This document shows, piece after piece, positions 1 to 5,462 of a stretch of DNA of 5,462 nucleotides. A program made the translations under genes and the position numbers. Location: assembly GCA_018902765.1 (NCBI GenBank), contig JAHIQC010000304.1, forward strand, positions 1-5,462. Reading direction: 5' to 3'. The notes beneath the pieces were generated by a model. The model did no database searches, was not told where the DNA came from, and saw nothing but the letters and a program-made list of their open reading frames with translations. Within the stretch, counting starts at the first letter, position 1. Each line of letters begins with the position of its first letter. Source of the DNA: Actinomycetota bacterium (lineage in GTDB: Bacteria; Actinomycetota; Coriobacteriia; Anaerosomatales; JAHIQC01).

Positions 1-564
1 ATAGGGCTTCAGTGCTTCGATGTCTTCCTTGAAGTCGTAGCCGCGAACGGCCACCAGTACGTGACGACCGTGAAGGTCGACACGCGTCGTGGGCACACCC
101 GTGCCCTCGGTCAACAGAGCCTTCTCTTTATCGAGGAACTCCAGCGTGTTTCTGGCGAACTTGTCGAGCTGTTCGCCGATTCCCGCCTTGGCGGTCTCCA
201 TGGCCGTCTCGATCGCCTCGACGGAAAGCCATGTGCCCGTCGCGATGGTCTTGTCGTCGAGAACGACTTCATTGCCGATGATATCGATCACGGCGCCGTC
301 CCAGACCCGTTCAAACACCTCGGGCCCGACAGCGTCCAGAAGGTGAACGCCCCCGCGCGTCAACAGGAGCGGGCCGAGGTTCGGATAGACGCCTGAGATC
401 GACTGGGAGGCGTTGACGACCACCTCGACGCCGGTCGAAAGCAACGCCTCGGCACTCACACGATCCATGTCGACATGATCGATGATGGCTATGTCGTCTC
501 TGCTGAGGCGTTTGACGAGGTCTTTAGTCCTCTTGTCTAGCCTGGCAGTGCCTTGGTAGCGCAT
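1..564 (-). CDS. steA: SteA-like putative cytokinetic ring protein, N-terminal 188 residues (3' end outside window)
   Basis: I translated this reading frame by hand from the minus strand. It runs open from an ATG at 564-562 to the window edge, giving 188 residues. Recognisable blocks are an N-terminal GTARLDKRTKDLVKRL stretch (residues 5-20), DIAIIDH (24-30), NASQSISGVYPNLGP (51-65) and GRHVLVAVRGYDFKED near residues 166-181. I recognise these as the SteA family (Rv1697 of M. tuberculosis). In Corynebacterium glutamicum SteA acts with the membrane protein SteB in the RipC-FtsEX daughter-cell separation pathway. Family members are roughly 380-400 residues and have a thiamine-pyrophosphokinase-like fold, so about half is missing here. 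The start is firm: an in-frame TGA lies 12 codons upstream with no other start codon between. Its place after recN matches Mycobacterium. A steB/mctB-like gene would be expected to the left, outside the window. The biochemical activity of the family is not established. Confidence 0.85.
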   Translation of the reverse strand, partial: MRYQGTARLDKRTKDLVKRLSRDDIAIIDHVDMDRVSAEALLSTGVEVVVNASQSISGVYPNLGPLLLTRGGVHLLDAVGPEVFERVWDGAVIDIIGNEVVLDDKTIATGTWLSVEAIETAMETAKAGIGEQLDKFARNTLEFLDKEKALLTEGTGVPTTRVDLHGRHVLVAVRGYDFKEDIEALKPY

Positions 565-570
565 CGGCCG

Positions 571-576
571 CCTCTC
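571..576 (-). promoter_or_regulatory. Ribosome binding site of steA
   Basis: The coding strand carries GAGAGG six bases before the steA ATG, a reasonable Shine-Dalgarno match. It supports the ATG at 564-562, which is also the only usable start after the in-frame upstream stop. Confidence 0.6.
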
Positions 577-577
577 A

Positions 578-597
578 GCGAAAGCGCCTGCGAAAGC
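578..597. repeat. Short direct repeat GCGAAAGC x2 in the steA leader
   Basis: Two identical 8-bp copies of GCGAAAGC (plus strand) lie at 578-585 and 590-597, a 12-bp period with a 4-bp spacer. They sit immediately upstream of the steA ribosome binding site, inside the predicted 5' leader. They could be an operator or an RNA feature, or chance. I do not recognise the motif. Confidence 0.4.
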
Positions 598-626
598 ATC
601 TCACTTTTCGTCAGGCGTGCCGTCGG

Positions 627-635
627 ATTCTAGCA
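627..635 (-). promoter_or_regulatory. Candidate extended -10 promoter element for steA
   Basis: The coding strand reads TGCTAGAAT, that is TGn followed by a hexamer matching the sigma-70-type TATAAT in five of six positions. It lies about 60 bases before the steA ATG and just after the recN stop. No convincing -35 hexamer is visible 17-18 bases upstream, but extended -10 promoters often do without one. It would give steA expression independent of the upstream operon. A six-base match can occur by chance, so this is tentative. Confidence 0.3.
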
Positions 636-642
636 GACCCTC

Positions 643-2271
643 CTACTGCACGCTTCGCGCACTGCCGAGAAGCTCCTCGGCATGAGCGAGGCCCGCGTCA
701 CTCTCAACGCCTGAGAGCATCCTGGCTATCTCCGCCACGCGCGCTTGGCCTTCGACCGCGCGAACGGAGGTGCTGACCGTGTCGCGATCCATGTGCTTCT
801 CAACCACAATGTGTTTGTCGGCAAACGCGGCGACCTGGGCCAGGTGGGTCACAACGAGAACCTGGTGACGAGAAGCAAGGTCTTTGAGTCGGCGGCCCAC
901 AGCGGTGGCCGTAAGCCCACCGATCCCCGCATCCACTTCGTCGAACACGAGAACGGGAACATCGTCCGCGGCACCAAGTACGCCCTTGAGAGCAAGCATG
1001 ACGCGAGATATCTCGCCCCCGGATGCGATTCGAGCGAGGGGCCGAGCGGGTTGGTCTGGTCCCGGCGCAAACATGAACTCCACGCGCTGAGGACCATCTG
1101 GTCCCCATTCATCGAAGGGAACATCCTCAAGCAAGACCTCAAATGAAGTTCCGGACATCTCCAGATCAAGGGTGGCGCTCGCGAGATCCACGACGAAACC
1201 AGGAGCGGCGGCCGCGCGCATCGAGGCCAGAGCTCGTCCGGCGGATTCCAGGGCTGCGCGGGCCGAATCGACCGCAGCGCGTGCAGAATCTAGACCATCC
1301 TGCCCGGCATCAAGAGCTGCGAGTGTCTCCTCGGCATCTTGAGAGGTGCGCAGAACGTCCGCCATCTCAGGTCCGTATTTCTTCTTGAGCGCCATGAACG
1401 AAGCGAGCCTTTCTTGGAGAGCATCAAACTCGCGAGGATCATGCTCGAGTGACTCAGCATAGGCGCGAAGATCGGTCGCAATCTCGTCGACCAGCACGGC
1501 GACCCCGCCGAGCCGCTCAGTGATCGCGTCCATCTGCGGATCGAGGTCCGCCACATGGCGCAAGGCTGAGTGGCAGACCGTTAGGGCGTCCGATGCCCCT
1601 GACTCATCTCGCAACGCGGCGTACGCCTCAACGGCAGCCGCGGACAAACGTTCGCTGTGCTTGAGTCCGGGAAGCCGCCTATCTAGCTCGGCCTCTTCTT
1701 CCAAGGTAGGGCCGACCCCTGCGATCTCTTCAACCACAAATCGCAGATAATCGGAACGAGTGCGCGCTTCGGCGAGACTCGCGGTGATTCGATCCAGCGT
1801 CGTGCCTGCCTGTGCCCAATCCTCACGGGCCGACCTGTACTCCGAAAGCCTAGAGACGGCGTCAGCGCCGCAGTACCTGTCCAGGTACTCACTGTGTCGG
1901 GATGGCTGGAGGAGCGATTGGTGCTCGTGCTGGCCGTGTAGATCCACAAGCGGGCCAAGCGCCTCAGCTAAGGCACCCACGGTAGCCATTTCCCCGTCAA
2001 GCGTGCACTTGGAGCGCCCATCTGAGGACACCCTGCGTTTGGCGAGAATCTCGCCTAGAGGCAAGCGCATGCGGCCCTCGACGACCGCTTCGGCGGCACC
2101 GGCGCGAACCCATGTCGAATCGGCGCGCTCTCCAACCAAGAGCTTGAGAGCTCCGACAAGCGCCGTCTTGCCCGCGCCGGTCTCGCCCGTGAGCACGGTC
2201 ATGCCAGGACCGAATTCGAGCCAAACATCTTCTATAAGGGCGAGGTTGCGAACGTGGAGCTCCTCGAGCAT
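643..2271 (-). CDS. recN: RecN, SMC-like DNA double-strand break repair ATPase
   Basis: This encodes a 542-residue protein of near-usual RecN length (about 550-590). RecN is a cytoplasmic SMC-like ATPase that acts early in recombinational repair of double-strand breaks. Visible motifs are the N-terminal MLEELHVRNLALIEDV, Walker A GETGAGKT (29-36), DLHGQHEHQS (110-119), the ABC signature SGGE (417-420), Walker B VLVFDEVD (440-447) and a switch histidine in VVTHLAQ (H476). Between the ATPase halves lies a helical, coiled-coil-like region, roughly residues 140-360, with the family motif DYLRFVVEEI. Most RecN proteins have GKS rather than GKT in Walker A, a conservative change. An in-frame ATG 24 codons upstream (2343) is rejected: its Ser/Ala-rich extension lies inside nadK, and the family N-terminus begins at the chosen Met, which follows a strong GGAGG. 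The start is one base after the nadK stop (TGAGATG), implying translational coupling. No clear LexA/SOS box was seen upstream. Confidence 0.97.
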   Translation of the reverse strand: MLEELHVRNLALIEDVWLEFGPGMTVLTGETGAGKTALVGALKLLVGERADSTWVRAGAAEAVVEGRMRLPLGEILAKRRVSSDGRSKCTLDGEMATVGALAEALGPLVDLHGQHEHQSLLQPSRHSEYLDRYCGADAVSRLSEYRSAREDWAQAGTTLDRITASLAEARTRSDYLRFVVEEIAGVGPTLEEEAELDRRLPGLKHSERLSAAAVEAYAALRDESGASDALTVCHSALRHVADLDPQMDAITERLGGVAVLVDEIATDLRAYAESLEHDPREFDALQERLASFMALKKKYGPEMADVLRTSQDAEETLAALDAGQDGLDSARAAVDSARAALESAGRALASMRAAAAPGFVVDLASATLDLEMSGTSFEVLLEDVPFDEWGPDGPQRVEFMFAPGPDQPARPLARIASGGEISRVMLALKGVLGAADDVPVLVFDEVDAGIGGLTATAVGRRLKDLASRHQVLVVTHLAQVAAFADKHIVVEKHMDRDTVSTSVRAVEGQARVAEIARMLSGVESDAGLAHAEELLGSARSVQ

Positions 2272-2272
2272 C

Positions 2273-3121
2273 TCAGCCTCCGAGGAACTCGCGCCGTACG
2301 ACCTCGAAGAACTCGCGGCCGTCGAGGCGGACGAGCAGCACATCGGACTCGCTCCGACTCACAACAACATGCTCGATCTCTCTGCGGCATGGAGTCACGT
2401 CGCCATCGATCTGCAGGCAGGCGTTGCGCCTGGCGGCATCAGGCAATGCCAGGGTCACCACGTCAGACGGGCCTATCACGAGCGCCCGAGCAGAAAGCAC
2501 GTGCGGGGCGACCGGTACGACGACACAACAGCCGACAGAGGGAGACACGATCGGCCCACCCGCCGAAAGCGCATATGCGGTGGATCCGGTCGGAGTCGCG
2601 ACGATCACCCCGTCGCAACGCATCGTCTGGACCACTTGTTCGTTGATGGAGATCTCGATCTCGACCACACGGCCGCTGGCTCCCCGAACCAGCGCCACTT
2701 CGTTGAGCGCGCGGTAGCGACCCACTTCTCGGCCGCCCATCTGCACCTGGACCTCAAGAGTCGCACGGCGCTCGATGCATACATCGCCCGCGAGCGCAGA
2801 GACGATGGCCGAGCGCAGGTCCGCAGAGGACGCACCTGTCAGAAAGCCCAGTTTGCCGAAGTTGACGCCTAGTATCGGCGACTCGGTCGCACCCAAGACA
2901 TGGACTGCCTTAAGGATGGTCCCATCCCCGCCCAAAGCAACGACGAGCCCTGGTTTCCCCAGATCTGAACGCGCGACGCCACAGGCTTCCAGGCCTATGG
3001 AGGCCGCGTCCTCGGCGATGAGAACGGGATCTAGCCCCTGCGCGGCCAACCAGGTCACAAGTTCGACCGCTGCATTAACTGCAGCGGGATTGGACAAGTT
3101 GGGAACAAGTAATACTCGCAA
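2273..3121 (-). CDS. nadK: NAD kinase (NAD+ to NADP+), TTG start
   Basis: This 282-residue protein is a cytosolic NAD kinase, which phosphorylates the 2'-hydroxyl of NAD's adenosine ribose to give NADP. Family hallmarks in order are LVPN near the N-terminus, GGDGT (64-68, with the catalytic Asp66), GVNFGKLGFLT (85-95), LNEVAL (139-144), TPTGSTAY plus SAGGP (176-190) and QIDGD (237-241). Length and motifs are typical and it looks intact. The start is TTG (3121-3119). It is well supported: the tlyA TGA stop lies in the same frame two codons upstream, no ATG or GTG lies between, and the family N-terminus begins there. Arg168, two residues before the DGV motif, aligns with E. coli Arg175, the residue linked to preference for NAD+ over NADH. 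The weak start and tight spacing suggest translation depends on coupling to tlyA. The argR gene that sits between nadK and recN in many Firmicutes is absent. Confidence 0.97.
   Translation of the reverse strand: MRVLLVPNLSNPAAVNAAVELVTWLAAQGLDPVLIAEDAASIGLEACGVARSDLGKPGLVVALGGDGTILKAVHVLGATESPILGVNFGKLGFLTGASSADLRSAIVSALAGDVCIERRATLEVQVQMGGREVGRYRALNEVALVRGASGRVVEIEISINEQVVQTMRCDGVIVATPTGSTAYALSAGGPIVSPSVGCCVVVPVAPHVLSARALVIGPSDVVTLALPDAARRNACLQIDGDVTPCRREIEHVVVSRSESDVLLVRLDGREFFEVVRREFLGG
2277..2281 (-). promoter_or_regulatory. Ribosome binding site that fixes the recN start
   Basis: The coding strand shows GGAGG five bases before the ATG at 2271-2269, inside the last codons of nadK. It is the strongest Shine-Dalgarno sequence at the gene junctions here. 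Together with the conserved MLEELHVRN N-terminus it decides against the longer in-frame start at 2343. Confidence 0.8.
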
Positions 3122-3124
3122 GGC

Positions 3125-3919
3125 TCAGACCCCCAAGCTCTCTCTCGCAGCGTGAACCAGTGCAGCCGGATCGACGGCTGCTTCAGGACCACAGGACTTG
3201 GCCCACATCCAAAACTCAATGTTACCCTCAGGGCCCGTGATAGGCGACCAGGTCAAACCATGCACGAACAGCCCGGCCGCTCGCACTTGGGCGACAACCG
3301 TCTCCAGCACGTCGATGTGCGTCGCGGCATCCCGCACGACCCCCTTCTTACCAACACGGCCTTTCCCAGCCTCAAACTGCGGCTTAACCAGAGCCACTAG
3401 CAGGCCATCATCGCCCATAAGCTCGATGAGCTGAGGTAGGATCTTCGAAAGCCCGATAAAGGAGACATCGACCACAACGATATCGAATGGTGCGCCTAGC
3501 AAGGCCGGGTCTGCACTTCTGATATTCGTGCGCTCGAACGTCGTGACGCGTGGATCCTGACGTAGTTGCCACGCAAGTTGGCCGTAGCCGACATCGACCG
3601 CGGCCACGCTTGCTGCACCGCGTTGCAGGAGACAATCGGTGAAGCCCCCCGTCGATGCACCTACGTCGACCGCGCGCATCTCGGTAGGGTCAATCCCAAA
3701 GAAGTCGAGCGCCCCTGACAGCTTGGTTCCGCCTCGCGAGACGAACCGATCGACCTCAGAGATCTGAAACTCCGTGTCCTCGGCGAGTTGTTCACCAGCT
3801 TTGGAGACCACGCGATCCCCGATCCGCACCTGCCCGGCGATAATCGCCGCCTTGGCGCGTTCGCGAGATTCGAAAAGGCCTCTCTCAGCGAGCAGGACGT
3901 CGGCTCGGCGGCGAGTCAT
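3125..3919 (-). CDS. tlyA: TlyA family rRNA 2'-O-methyltransferase (S4 domain plus FtsJ-like domain)
   Basis: This 264-residue protein has an N-terminal S4 RNA-binding domain (about residues 1-60: RRADVLLAERGL, RERAKAAIIAGQV) and an FtsJ/RrmJ-type SAM-dependent methyltransferase domain. The SAM site is DVGASTGGFTD (85-95). The K-D-K-E tetrad is visible as K66, D151, K179 and E235, each three below the M. tuberculosis numbering I recall (K69, D154, K182, E238). TlyA methylates C1920 of 23S rRNA and, in type II enzymes, also C1409 of 16S rRNA, which creates sensitivity to capreomycin and viomycin. The helical C-terminal tail after residue 243 and near-mycobacterial length favour type II, but that is inference. 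The linker reads DRFVSRGG instead of the RxWV form described for M. tuberculosis. The gene starts inside the last 35 bp of dxs, with GGAGAG eight bases before the ATG. Many members are annotated as haemolysin; rRNA methylation is the better-supported role. Confidence 0.95.
   Translation of the reverse strand: MTRRRADVLLAERGLFESRERAKAAIIAGQVRIGDRVVSKAGEQLAEDTEFQISEVDRFVSRGGTKLSGALDFFGIDPTEMRAVDVGASTGGFTDCLLQRGAASVAAVDVGYGQLAWQLRQDPRVTTFERTNIRSADPALLGAPFDIVVVDVSFIGLSKILPQLIELMGDDGLLVALVKPQFEAGKGRVGKKGVVRDAATHIDVLETVVAQVRAAGLFVHGLTWSPITGPEGNIEFWMWAKSCGPEAAVDPAALVHAARESLGV
3130..3134 (-). promoter_or_regulatory. Weak ribosome binding site of nadK (TTG start)
   Basis: Eight bases before the TTG the coding strand has GGGGG, flanked as TTGGGGGTC, inside the last codons of tlyA. 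It pairs only partly with the usual anti-Shine-Dalgarno CCUCC. With the TTG start it suggests initiation relies on ribosomes finishing tlyA. Confidence 0.45.
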
Positions 3920-5462
3920 CTACCACTCTCTCCGTACTCGATGCCCGGTCAAGTCCGTCCAACCTGCCCCGTATCGCGGTCCTGATGCCATCGGGGGTCA
4001 GGCCTATCTCCGCGAGCAGTTCCTTCATCGCTCCATGGGTCACGAAACAATCGGGCACCGACAGGCGCAGCACCGAGGTTCTGGCATCCAGATCGGCCAT
4101 GCCCTCGAGCACAGCTGAGCCGAACCCTCCGCAGCCGGTATTCTCCTCGACGGTCACGAGCAAAGCGTGGGAAGAGGCCGCCCATGCCACCGTTTGAAGG
4201 TCAATCGGCTTGACCCAGCGCATGTTGACCACGCTCGCGGAGATGCCGTCCTCGGACAGAAGATCAGCAGCCGCTTCAGAAACCCCCACCATCCTTCCGA
4301 CGGCGAGAATCGCGACGTCCGTCCCCTCTCGGCGAATCTGCGCACGTCCTGCCTCCAACACAACAGGGTGCTCCGGCATCTCAACCCCTGCAGCGGAGCC
4401 TCGTGGATACCTGATGGCGACGGGGCTGTTGCTCAGAAGCGCCGTGTGCAGCATGTTCGCAAGTTCCGCCTCGTCGGCCGGCGCCATGACCATGAGATTG
4501 GGGATGCTGCGCAGGTACGTCAGATCGAAGACCCCATGGTGCGTGGGTCCGTCTTCTCCCACGAGTCCGGCACGATCCAGACAGAAGACCACCGGCAGGT
4601 TCTGAAGCGAGACATCCATGATGATCTGGTCATATGCGCGTTGCAGGAACGTCGAGTAGATCGCCACGATTGGATGTCGGCCCCCAAGGGCCATGCCCGC
4701 AGCCAAGCCCACCGCGTGCTGCTCCGCGATTCCCACATCGAAGAAGCGATCGGGGTACTTCGCCGCAAAAGTATCGAGGCCCGTACCCGTGGGCATTGCG
4801 GCAGTGATGGCAACAATGGTCTCGTCGCGCTGTGCCTCCATCATCAGGGCCCGACTGAACGCCTCGGTGAAACTCAGTGCTCCGCCAGAACTTGCAGGCA
4901 CGCCTGTCTCTCTCGAAAAGGGACCGATTCCGTGAAATGCGTCGGGCCTGTCCTCGGCATGGGTGTATCCGGTTCCCTTGCGGGTCACTGCGTGGATTAT
5001 GACCGGGCCATCGACCTGCTTGGCTCGTGTGATGGCGTTTTGCACAGCCGAGACGCTGTGTCCGTCAATGGGACCAACGTACTTGAGCCCGAGCTCTTCG
5101 AAGAGCATTCCGGGCACGAGAAGTTGCTTGACGGAGTCTTTGGCCGCTTCGCCGGCTGCCACCATCACAGCGCCGAGCCTCGTGCGGCCCAAAGCCGACT
5201 CCACATCGTCTCTCAGCCGGTTGTAGCGAGGATCGAGTCGGACGCGCGCCAGATAGCTGGCCAGTGCGCCGACGTTCTCCGCGATGGACATCTCGTTGTC
5301 GTTGAGAACGATGATGAGCTTGGTTCCAAGATGACCGATATGATTGAGCGCTTCGAAGGCCATGCCTCCGGTCATCGAGCCGTCGCCGATCACGGCGACG
5401 ACACTCTCGTCACCTCCCGCAGCATCGCGCGCGCAGGCCATTCCAAGCGCGGCCGACAGCGA
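3885..5462 (-). CDS. dxs: 1-deoxy-D-xylulose-5-phosphate synthase, C-terminal 525 residues (5' end outside window)
   Basis: Dxs is a thiamine-diphosphate enzyme that condenses pyruvate with glyceraldehyde 3-phosphate to DXP, the entry step of the MEP isoprenoid pathway and a precursor for thiamine and pyridoxal. The frame stays open to the right edge (SLSAALGMA), so the Met at 5441 is internal. About 120 N-terminal residues are missing by comparison with E. coli (620 residues). Visible motifs are the ThDP site GDGSMTGG, LNDNEMSI, YVGPIDGH, the HAVTRKGTGY segment with AEDRPDAFHG, the catalytic glutamate in DVGIAEQHAVG (codon at 4722-4724, equivalent to E. coli E370), YSTFLQRAYDQ, DRAGLVGEDGPTHHG, RYPRG, and a C-terminal transketolase domain ending near LTPDGIRTAI. 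A tail of about 25 polar residues rich in Arg, Ser and Pro follows, and its last 11 residues are encoded in the overlap with tlyA. It appears to be the first gene of the visible operon; its promoter is not in the window. Confidence 0.97.
   Translation of the reverse strand, partial: SLSAALGMACARDAAGGDESVVAVIGDGSMTGGMAFEALNHIGHLGTKLIIVLNDNEMSIAENVGALASYLARVRLDPRYNRLRDDVESALGRTRLGAVMVAAGEAAKDSVKQLLVPGMLFEELGLKYVGPIDGHSVSAVQNAITRAKQVDGPVIIHAVTRKGTGYTHAEDRPDAFHGIGPFSRETGVPASSGGALSFTEAFSRALMMEAQRDETIVAITAAMPTGTGLDTFAAKYPDRFFDVGIAEQHAVGLAAGMALGGRHPIVAIYSTFLQRAYDQIIMDVSLQNLPVVFCLDRAGLVGEDGPTHHGVFDLTYLRSIPNLMVMAPADEAELANMLHTALLSNSPVAIRYPRGSAAGVEMPEHPVVLEAGRAQIRREGTDVAILAVGRMVGVSEAAADLLSEDGISASVVNMRWVKPIDLQTVAWAASSHALLVTVEENTGCGGFGSAVLEGMADLDARTSVLRLSVPDCFVTHGAMKELLAEIGLTPDGIRTAIRGRLDGLDRASSTERVVDDSPPSRRPAR
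3928..3933 (-). promoter_or_regulatory. Ribosome binding site of tlyA inside dxs
   Basis: GGAGAG on the coding strand lies eight bases before the tlyA ATG, within dxs coding sequence. It supports the ATG at 3919-3917 and therefore the 35-bp overlap of the two genes. Confidence 0.65.

Larger units (their letters stand above)
565..642. other. recN-steA intergenic region, the only non-coding stretch
   Basis: These 78 bases separate the recN stop from the steA ATG. They contain a candidate extended -10 element, the GCGAAAGC direct repeat and the steA ribosome binding site. I see no GC-rich hairpin followed by a T-run on the coding strand, so no intrinsic terminator. Readthrough from recN into steA therefore remains possible alongside an internal promoter. 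Confidence 0.7.

Noticed and set aside
61..396. Plus-strand frames of 111 and 85 codons at the left edge.
   Set aside because: They are antisense to the steA-like frame, which matches a known family, and neither product looks like a known protein.
565..642. Intrinsic terminator after recN.
   Set aside because: The only pairing seen is a weak 5-bp CGAAA/TTTCG stem with a long loop and no T-run on the coding strand.
2269..2343. A 24-residue N-terminal extension of RecN from the upstream in-frame ATG at 2343.
   Set aside because: The extension lies in nadK coding sequence, is low-complexity Ser/Ala and precedes the conserved family N-terminus. The ATG at 2271 has a GGAGG at ideal distance.
2272..2400. 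LexA/SOS operator in front of recN.
   Set aside because: No GAAC-N4-GTTC palindrome is visible, and the start is embedded in nadK, so SOS control would have to act elsewhere in the operon.
1760..2872. A 370-codon open frame on the plus strand, antisense to recN and nadK.
   Set aside because: It crosses two well-supported genes on the other strand, its product has no recognisable domain and looks like scrambled Ser/Arg/Ala/His-rich sequence, and long antisense frames are expected in GC-rich DNA.
3125..3919. Annotation of tlyA as a haemolysin or cytotoxin.
   Set aside because: The S4 domain, SAM motif and K-D-K-E tetrad point to rRNA 2'-O-methylation. No signal peptide or membrane segment is visible.
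1..5462. An undescribed defence, mobile or other novel system.
   Set aside because: Every base except the 78-bp gap is accounted for by five conserved genes in one direction. No transposase, integrase, phage, CRISPR or toxin-antitoxin signature was seen.

Overview
The window is a compact, conserved chromosomal region. All genes lie on the minus strand, so it reads right to left. Base composition is GC-rich (about 60 % by eye). The order is dxs (5' end cut by the right edge), tlyA, nadK, recN, then a steA-like gene whose 3' end is cut by the left edge. The tlyA-nadK-recN-steA order matches the actinobacterial arrangement known from Mycobacterium (Rv1694-Rv1697). A dxs directly upstream of tlyA is a pattern I associate with Firmicutes. 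Protein style, composition and order together suggest a deep-branching actinobacterium, possibly Coriobacteriia-like. This placement is an inference.

Layout on the coding strand: dxs (window end to 3885) overlaps tlyA (3919-3125) by 35 bp. tlyA is followed after 3 bp by nadK (3121-2273, TTG start). nadK is followed after 1 bp by recN (2271-643). A 78-bp gap then precedes steA (564 to window start). The first four genes look like one translationally coupled transcript. The only intergenic space is the 78-bp gap. It holds a plausible extended -10 element, a short direct repeat and the steA ribosome binding site, so steA may also have its own promoter.

The genes do different housekeeping jobs. 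Dxs makes DXP for isoprenoids and thiamine/pyridoxal. TlyA is a 2'-O-methyltransferase for ribosomal RNA. NadK makes NADP. RecN is an SMC-like double-strand-break repair protein. SteA is a cell-separation factor in Corynebacterium. The linkage is conserved but no shared pathway is evident.

I found no mobile element, RNA gene, CRISPR array, toxin-antitoxin pair or undescribed system. The points worth a second look are small: an Arg at the NAD/NADH specificity position of NadK, a complete TlyA catalytic tetrad with a changed linker motif, the tight gene junctions, and the signals in the recN-steA gap.
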